From the NCBI GenBank assembly GCA_945643635.1, contig CALZFC010000043.1, positions 3,219,501 through 3,283,500 on the forward strand: DNA of 64,000 bases, given 5' to 3'. A program made the position numbers and the translations under genes. This DNA is from Allodiplogaster sudhausi. Lineage: Eukaryota; Nematoda; Chromadorea; Rhabditida; Diplogasteridae. Of the stretch, positions 57,058 to 64,000 are shown piece by piece. The notes below the pieces were generated by a model, which ran no database searches, was not told where the DNA came from, and saw only the letters and a program-made list of their open reading frames with translations. How positions within the stretch are numbered: the stretch's first letter is position 1; each line of letters starts with the position of its first letter.

Positions 57058-57448
57058 GGTACTCTTCGACTATCACTACCCCAGAGGGCCCCCAAAAATG
57101 TTGAATTTTTTTTCGCTGAAACTTGGCTAAGGGTGGGTTGCTTGACACGGGGATCACGATTATAGCATTCATTTTTAATTATAAAGTCATCAAAAAGCCA
57201 TATAGTAACAACTGTGGAATTCAATTTTGACTCAGATCGCGTTGTTAATCTCGATAAGGGAGTCGCAATTGGGGCATGAAGGGCTGGGAAGAAGTGCTAT
57301 TGAGCCCAGTTATGAATTACGTTATAATTTAAAATGGATGTTATATTCGTGTTCCCCGTATGAAACAACCCCTGGGCCATCTTTCTGAGAAAAATCAAAT
57401 TTCAATATTTTTATGGGCTCTCTGGGGTAGTGATAGTCGAAGAGTACC
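57058..57448. mobile_element. MITE with 8-bp TSD, Merlin-related
   Basis: A 391-bp element bounded by GGTACTCTTCGACTATCACT and its inverse, with inverted similarity extending about 110 bp. It is flanked by the exact 8-bp duplication AATTGTTA (57050-57057 and 57449-57456). No coding frame. Near the right side it shares the words ATATTCGTGTTCCCC and CCCCTG with the terminal repeat of the Merlin element at 35070-36355, in the same relative position. Confidence 0.85.
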
Positions 57449-57882
57449 AATTGTTAGTTGTTCATAACTTGATAAAAAAAATTCTTCCTAGTTGAAGCGA
57501 TAACTGCTAATCTATCACACTTGATTGGTTCTTGGCCACACGATACCTTGCAGCAATTTGGTATGAGTGCGTGAGAAGCTAACGATGGGGGGTATGGCTG
57601 GCCTGCGTTTGCCTTCTAGTAGTTTGAGCCATGTTTCATTTGGCTTATGTTCTTGATGCTCTCTCTGGTTTTTCAGGCCTTATTAGGTTGGAGTCGAACC
57701 AAATCGGAGTGATCTTAGAACCTTTGCGTAACAAATTAGGACCAACAAAATAATAATTAGGCTCGGAATCCTCATAATTAGGTTCGGAATGCTTCAAATT
57801 AGGCTATAGTTTCGACTCCAGCCTAATAAGGCTTATTCTGAAAAACCAGAGCTATTGCCATTGAGTGTTACCTCACTTGGCA

Positions 57883-60683
57883 ATGCCTCCGCGAGGTGAC
57901 GGGGATGGAGGGGATGATCGGCTCCCGCCATTTTCTCAGCGGCGCAATCGAGGAGGTAACCGCGAGGGGCCACGTGTTGCATATCGTGGCCCGCCTCAGC
58001 GAGGTGGAGGAGAGTGGGTGAGAGGACAGCCGCCTTCTGCCACCCTGCAACATACTTCACGGGATGGGGACAGCAGAGCCAGCACCAGTGAGACTGCTCC
58101 GGCAGTGCAGTCAAAGCCACGTGAGGAGAAGAAGGAGGGAGAATTCATCGGACTCATTGTCGACCAGTCAACGGATGGAGAGGAACTCGTTGTACTTTCA
58201 CGAAGTCGCCGGGTTCGCATTCAACGCCCTAAGGAACACAAGGTTAATTCAGTCATCCTTTGTCTACAATTAGCGTTACGACTCATTTTTCAATGACATT
58301 TTTTTTATCACCATGATTGTTAATTTACGCTCCTTCTGAACTGCAAAAACCGAGACTTGCTTTGCAGCTTCGCCCCGGTCACTGGGTTCGTCTCCAGCTA
58401 AACTACGAGACAGGAACTGCTGAATTCCGCAGCAGAATCGAGTCTCCGCTTGATGTCGAGACCGTTCTTCATCCGGATTCTCACGCATTCAAAGTTCGTT
58501 CCCGCTTCCAAGGGCTACAAAGGTCTTGAAGGAAATAGTGAGAGAAAGAAATAGAGGGAGATCAGGAAAGAAAGAATGTCTGCGTTGAGTTGTCTCTCTG
58601 CGCTGCTTTCATCTCTCCAGCCGATCCTCGCTTCGAGAACTCTTGCTGGCCCTCAGAAAAGCGAACGGATGACGCAGTGTGGACAGCGGAGCTTGGCTGG
58701 GCTGCGGATCCGAATCGGAAACTAGCCGGAAATGTTCAGTACTCCGGGATGTGGTTCAAGGTATTCCTTTCGGCCTGTATGCATTGCTTATTTTTCTCTT
58801 CTTTTGTCAGAATGAAGAAATTCCAGGTATGGGTTGAGCGCTCAGCGGATTCCAGCATCCTCACCGTTAGTCGGGTGGAGAATCGAGCCCGGCCAGGCAT
58901 CCAGCAAGGGAATGCTCCCTGGCTATGCCCTACCATCTCGCAGATCATGAGCATTGCGGGTTTGTTGGTTATTGAGGAACCCGAAGGAGAGAGAGAAAGA
59001 GAGAGAGAGAAAGAGAAAGGGAGAGAGAAATGGTGTGAGAAGAGACCATCTAGTCTCATGGTGAACCCGTATTGATGATAAGAAGAATGTTTTTGAAGGC
59101 TCTAGCGCTCCCGTGACCGAGAAGCAGATGCGACAGAAGCTCTTCTCGAAGGCTATCGTTATTGGAATTGTTGTCAGTGTCATACACGTAGAAGGGCAAT
59201 TCGAATCTAACTGCGACTCCTAAGGGCGCACTTACATATCAATACTCTTAATCAGAACAATTCCTTGAATTGTAAGCCGATTCTTGAATAACTGTCTGCA
59301 ATGGTGGAAGAGGCGATTAGTTGGAGTAACCCTTGCAATGAAAGCAACATAATTAAAGCGAAATCTGTTCTCCTAGATTTTGAGTGCCCGCTTTTTGCGG
59401 CTTGACTACCTCGCCTAATTGTTGTCTAATCGTTAATCTTCAATTTCCCCTATATTTTATCTTTACAGAAACACGAGCCTAATGGCAGCAGTGGATTTTC
59501 CGCTTCAGCCTCTTCTCGCCAAAGCTCCCGCATGGATGGACGCTTCAGTACGGAGCTCTCTCTTGAATTCATTTACCTCTGAAAGGGTTGTGCTTGTTTT
59601 ATGGTTTGGTTTTTTTTATGTCGTGACGATTGGAACTGGGGTCGCAGCAATCGCGGAGGTTACGGTAACTCAGCGTATGGGAGCTCGGCATATGGAAGCT
59701 CAGCATACGGTAGCGCGGCGGTAACAAGAAGCAGCAAGGACACGTACATGTGGTCCCTGCGGCATGGCCTCATGAAGATCGAGTACAATCTGAACTTCGC
59801 GGATCTGGGAGCGTGGGTGTGGTTTGAAGGAGTGGATGTGGCAGATGCCCGCCACGACCTTCCCAAGCCATGCGCCGTGCATTCTCTCGCAGCTGCTTGC
59901 GCCGTTACCAGGCTAAGAACTCGACGCTATCCAGAACAAGAGTTCCGCCATTTCCCCATACAGGTCTTCTTTTTTCTGCCTTTCCTCTTTTCGAGCATGA
60001 CAAAGTGAACTTGAATAAAAGGATTGATGTGTGCAGGTTCAAGTGGAGACGAGACTTGGCGATCTCAAGGCTGACCGCTTCTACAACAACCAGCTTGGTT
60101 TCGTCGCTTGCAAAACTGGAAATTTCACGCGGGCGCGGAACATGGTCAATCAGGTCGGTTCTTAGGGCATAAAGTTGTAACTCTCATTGACAATCATGAC
60201 TTATATGAATGGCATGAACTTTCACACTATAGAAGATGTCTTCGCATGCAGTTAGCGACCATCTGCTGCCAATGAGTGAAGAAGAACGGAAAGATCGCGA
60301 ATCTCGGATCGAAGACTTACTCATACGGTTCGGAATTTATCTAATTATTTGAATGCTATATTACATTCGATTTCATGGAGAAATTGAACAAGTCCGACTA
60401 TGAAACTTTTACTTCTCGCGTGACTTTAGTATGATTCCAGTATCTGGGTAGGATTCAACCATGATGAGCTCAAAGGCAAGCCGAATCCGAAATGGAAGCT
60501 TATTTGGGAGGTTGGTCAATCCCAGTTTTGTGAGATAATCAGTATGTGCTAACGAAAAGTGGAACCTTTTTCTAATATAAAATGTTTAAGGTACAACATT
60601 TTGACTTCGATGACCTTATTCCGCCCGCTTGTGGAGTCGAACTGGCCGAGCTGAGGGGAGCTTTTGATAATCTTGTGCTATAG
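57883..60683 (+). CDS. Unidentified protein with Arg/Gly-rich N-terminus
   Basis: Exons 57883-58242, 58368-58497, 58621-58760, 58827-58959 and about 59100-59175 are phase-consistent. Further blocks lie at about 59470-59560, 59625-59965, 60036-60153, 60232-60328, 60431-60512 and 60590-60683. The N-terminus is Arg/Gly/Pro-rich (PPRGDGDGGDD, NRGGNREG), as in RNA-binding proteins, followed by a compact region (EGEFIGLIVDQSTDGEELVV, then RPGHWVRLQL). A central Ala-Tyr-Gly-Ser repeat (YGSSAYGSSAYGS) precedes a second folded part (IEYNLNFADLGAWVWFEG, then LGDLKADRFYNNQLG). It ends DDLIPPACGVELAEL...-stop. I do not recognise the family. The layout suggests an RNA-associated protein with two similar-sized domains, which is inference only. 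Confidence 0.6.
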
Positions 60684-60877
60684 GATCTCGTATAGAAAGT
60701 AATTATCTTTCTACTTACAATTGATGCAGATTGTTCATGCTTACAGATTGTTATCTCAGAGAGGTATATTTGTGACACCTATTTATTGAATTTATTGAGT
60801 TTGTTGTTGACTAACTAAGAATTTTTATTTTGAAACATTAATAAAGTGCATGCTAAATTTATCCCCTGTGAGCTGAA

Positions 60878-61858
60878 ATGACATGGAACTACCATGCGTC
60901 TTCTGCGTTCGAGGCGCTGATTGAAGTATCTTTGGGGGGGGAGTCAAGGGGTTGAATTATATAGGGATGCTAGTTTCGATTGCTCAGAATATTTCAAAAG
61001 TATTGGAGTGTGCAGTGATAGTCATTGGGAACGGTCTGATAGAGCTGTGACCTATACCGAGCTGGCCTCTCGTTTCAGTGTGTTGTATGAGTGGAATAGG
61101 AGTGGGTGAATGGAGGAATCGTCAGGGAGAAGATGACTCTGAGGAGGAAGAGGAGAGAGGGGCGGGAGATGAGAGAAATGAGGAGGGAGGGGAGGCCGTG
61201 GCAGAGGGTGAGAACGAGCAGCTGATAGCGGAGATGCAGTCGCTGCTGCTGCACAGACTCCTCATGGGATCACGCGATTTCGAGAGGCACTGGGCGAACA
61301 GGTCTGAGTTATTCTCTTCAATATTTCCCTTCAAACTTCAAGCCGAAACTCGTTGAGATTGCTAATCTACAAAAAACTCCTTTTGAACGGAACAAAATAT
61401 TTCCAGAATTGTTGACGCTCTTGCCGAGAGCGAACGGAGTGAAGATGCTCCGACCAGCAGTCACAAGTGTGAACCAGCCCCAGACTCGCTTGAAGTGGCT
61501 GTGCGAGACGTAGCAGATACGGTAGAACAACTGACAGAGACCTTCCTCAATAGTGGTTGGTTATCTGATTAGCAATGGTTGACGTCTGCGATTTCTCCTA
61601 TAATATATGATCGCAGAGTTTAGTTGCAATGAAGAATGAAGAGAATGAACAGGTTGTTAAGCTGACCTCGCTCTGTGCCACTGCGATGCGGCGACGGTGA
61701 ACCACGACTCGGTCGAGCTGTTCGACTGTCGCCGAGTAGTGATGCGGCTGGAGGGCGCCGCGCCACAAAGAGTCGGCGCCGCTGCCAGGAAGGTCTCCAG
61801 ACTCACGCGCACTCTCGCCGCCAGACTATCCACGTTAGCTTTAGATACTTCATGCCCT

Positions 61859-61905
<47 letters not shown>

Positions 61906-63418
61906 GTCTCTCTCTGTCTCTCTGTCTCTCTCTCTCTCCCACTCACTATCTCTTTCTCTCTTATCTTCTCTCATGTATACAAAAGACCTTCACGCACGTT
62001 TTGTAGTTATTTCTTGCACAAATTGTTAGAAAATAAATTCTAAAGGAATATATCATTAAAATGCGCAGGTACTTCAAACTTCTTTAGTATTATTTGATTT
62101 AACGATTAATTAGTTCTCGCAATTGGCACATTTCTTGCAAGATGACCTTCCCATGATATACCACGTATTCTTCCTGTTGCAGCCCCTTCCACGTTGCCAA
62201 CTGCGCCCAGTTGGCAATCGGCCTCTGCGATCTACTGTATACGCTGGAACATCAACTGGACCTATTTCGACATCCTGCAGCGACTTCCCTAGCAGCAGCG
62301 ACAGCTCGGATGAATACGGTAGTCGTCGGTGGACTGCAGGAGGTCAGGCCGGCTTTTTTTTATACATTATTTATACGGCACAGAAGCGACACGTAGTTAT
62401 GGAATTAGCAAAAAAGTGAAGAACAAGATTATAATGAACACAATATGGATAGCAAATAAGAGACAAATCAACATTGCGACTGAATAACGAGGTAATAAGC
62501 GATTTGTGGAGTGGATAAGGTATTACTGGGCTTTGATGCGGGCGATAGGCATTGCAAGAATTGGCATTGACAGGGTTGCTAAGTTGAAGCATGTTGCAAA
62601 ACGTCCAGTGATCAATGGGTAATATTGAAGTCACTCTCTCTTTCTCATATATTTCCCTAGCATTCTTGATCTCTCCCCTTGCTCAGCTCCTTCGCTGCTT
62701 CTCTGCCTCTTTCCGCACTCCCCCCTCCCGCCGTCCCTCATCTTCTCCATCCTCCACTTCCCTCGCTGCTCGCTCTGCTCCAACTCGTCGTCGGTCAGCT
62801 TCATCCAGAGTGACGTCATCGACTTCGGCCGGTAATTTGCTACTCCATCTCCGCCTGACTCCCAAGAAACCACCGCCAGGCCGATCTCCCGGCTTTATCC
62901 TATCGTACCAGTTGAGGGAGGTACATTATATTATTCCGTTATTTTATATCCGGCTATTCCATCTGATTAGTGCTTATGTGATAGTTTACAAGATTTGTGA
63001 GAATAATTTATTTATTGTGTTCGAAAAATTGAGGCTCGTGAGAAGCTGCCGCCCCGCCGGCCAGCAGGAAGAAGGAGCGGAAGCAAGGAGACGAGTGATC
63101 TTCCATGCGAGAGAGTGAAGGCAATCGAAGAGAAGTGGGCGAGAGTCCTCCAGGCTGAGCCACTCTTCGTCAGGTCACTCCGTACTGACAGGGAGGGCAG
63201 CATTGCGGCCAGGTCAGAAGCACAAACTGTACTAGCATCCCGTTCATTCCAACTGCACACAAAAGTGGCTGAAAAGTGCATGAAATCTCAAGATTCTCAT
63301 TTGTAGACTTGCTCGAGTTCTGACATCGGAAGTGCTAGAAGAACTCGATAAAAGAACGAATGAAGAAGTCGAGCTTCGGAATTCAGATCGGCGAACAAAA
63401 ATTGTTTCGACGCTTTGA
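60878..63418 (+). CDS. Unidentified coiled-coil protein(s), fragmentary model
   Basis: Plus-strand blocks: 60878-60925 (MTWNYHASSAFEALIE), about 61080-61301 (very acidic, then LIAEMQSLLLHRLLMG), about 61408-61550 (VRDVADTVEQLTETF), about 61680-61850 (VNHDSVELFDCRRVVMRLEG), about 62182-62320 (ANCAQLAIGLCDLLYTLEHQ), 62687-62920 (Ser/Arg-rich, then FILSYQLRE), 63034-63212 (AIEEKWARVLQAEPLFVRSL) and 63307-63418 (VLTSEVLEELDKRTNEE ... stop). The last three join in phase (0, then 2). The joins of the first five were not all resolved, so there may be two genes. Helical, heptad-like segments suggest an oligomeric or scaffold protein. No family recognised. A CT tract (61862-61940) is intronic. Confidence 0.45.
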
Positions 63419-64000
63419 TAGTGAGCCTTAACTTTTTTTACTCATAAATTTTCGATCTCAAATAACAGTTATTTATTATTTATTTGGCATTAAAGTCTTT
63501 CAGTATACATATCTCAACCTTTGTTGTGATTGCTTAAGTTGTATGTGATAATTTCTTTGCCTTTTCAACTCATATATCTTCAATAAATTGCGAACTTGTA
63601 TGGCTGGTTCTATCATGGAAAGGGAAAATATGAATTAAATATATGGACAACACGCGCAAATTGATTCCTAAATCCATATTTAACAAAAGTAAATATGGAT
63701 TTGGGAATCAATTTGCATGTGTTGTGGCGAAGGTAGTGCGAGATTGAGTTGAAAGAGGAGGCGAAGTGTGATTAATTCACTCATGATAAATCATGAATAA
63801 GAGAGAGAGAGAGAGAAGCAGTGGGAGGGAACTTATTTTAAAGGGGGGGGGGGGTGGGATGAGAAATGCCCAACCTTTCTATCATGCCGCGACATCTCTG
63901 CACCTAACAATGGCCCCGAGCGAGTCGGTTGGAGACAACCGAGAAGGCGGCTCCAAAAGAAGCCTGGCTTGTGGCGAGAGAGAGAGAGAACAGAAAAGAG
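63419..64000. other. 3' flank to window end
   Basis: Contains a long imperfect hairpin (63645-63728), a poly-G run at about 63844-63854 and short GA tracts at 63800-63816 and 63977-63990. No gene supported. Confidence 0.6.
63645..63728. repeat. Long imperfect inverted repeat (hairpin)
   Basis: The arm ACAACACGCGCAAATTGATT continues into CCTAAATCCATATTT. It pairs across a loop of about 10 bases with AAATATGGATTTGGGAATCA and on to ACAACA's complement. The stem is about 36 bp with few mismatches. Confidence 0.75.

Noticed and set aside
62631..62873. Minus-strand charged frame opposite the Ser/Arg-rich exon at 62687-62920
   Set aside because: It lacks a usable acceptor. The plus-strand reading has a good acceptor and donor and joins in phase to 63034-63212.

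Overview
This window is nuclear DNA from a nematode. Genes are split into many short exons by GT-AG (and a few GC-AG) introns. A nematode-type major sperm protein (MSP) domain lies at about 9.0-9.3 kb, and a Patched-related gene and two divergent T-box genes fit the same assignment. GA/CT dinucleotide tracts are very abundant, mostly inside introns. I cannot name the species. There is no CRISPR array, bacterial operon or clear tRNA/rRNA. Gene models were built by hand from splice sites, reading-phase continuity and remembered family motifs, so exon ends without a phase check are approximate.

Layout. 0-2.5 kb: a DIRS-like tyrosine-recombinase-type retroelement on the minus strand (gag-like exons, then RT/RNase H running off the left edge). 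It lies next to the 5' half of ALG11 (3.6-4.6 kb). 5.3-6.6 kb: a probable zona-pellucida-domain membrane protein. 9.0-9.35 kb: an MSP/SSP gene. 10.47-14.0 kb: Gemin8 on the plus strand, whose large second intron holds a complete ankyrin-repeat gene on the minus strand. 14.27-17.76 kb: a POLR1F/RPA43-like gene with a hAT-type element in intron 1. 17.9-22.9 kb: a Patched-related (PTR/RND) gene. 23.5-25.84 kb: a head-to-tail dimer of a terminal-inverted-repeat element. 26.2-30.06 kb: a chimaerin (SH2-C1-RhoGAP). 30.98-33.99 kb: CIAO3/NARFL. 34.2-36.5 kb: TRAPPC2L carrying a complete Merlin transposon in intron 1. 37.1-39.4 kb: an unidentified gene. 40.3-47.35 kb: two tandem T-box genes. 48.15-48.5 kb: mitochondrial bL36m. 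49.26-50.9 kb: a CDV3 homologue. 52.2-55.57 kb: a gamma-glutamylamine cyclotransferase-like gene split inside a coding exon by an LTR retrotransposon. 55.8-56.9 kb: mitochondrial uS10m. 57.06-57.45 kb: a Merlin-related MITE. 57.9-60.7 kb and 60.9-63.4 kb: unidentified plus-strand genes.

Most genes are unrelated housekeeping functions: N-glycosylation, snRNP assembly, rRNA transcription, Fe-S assembly, trafficking and the mitoribosome. The theme of the window is heavy, partly very recent invasion by several transposon classes: DIRS-like, LTR, Merlin, hAT-like and an unassigned TIR family. One of these breaks a coding exon, and two sit as clean insertions in introns.
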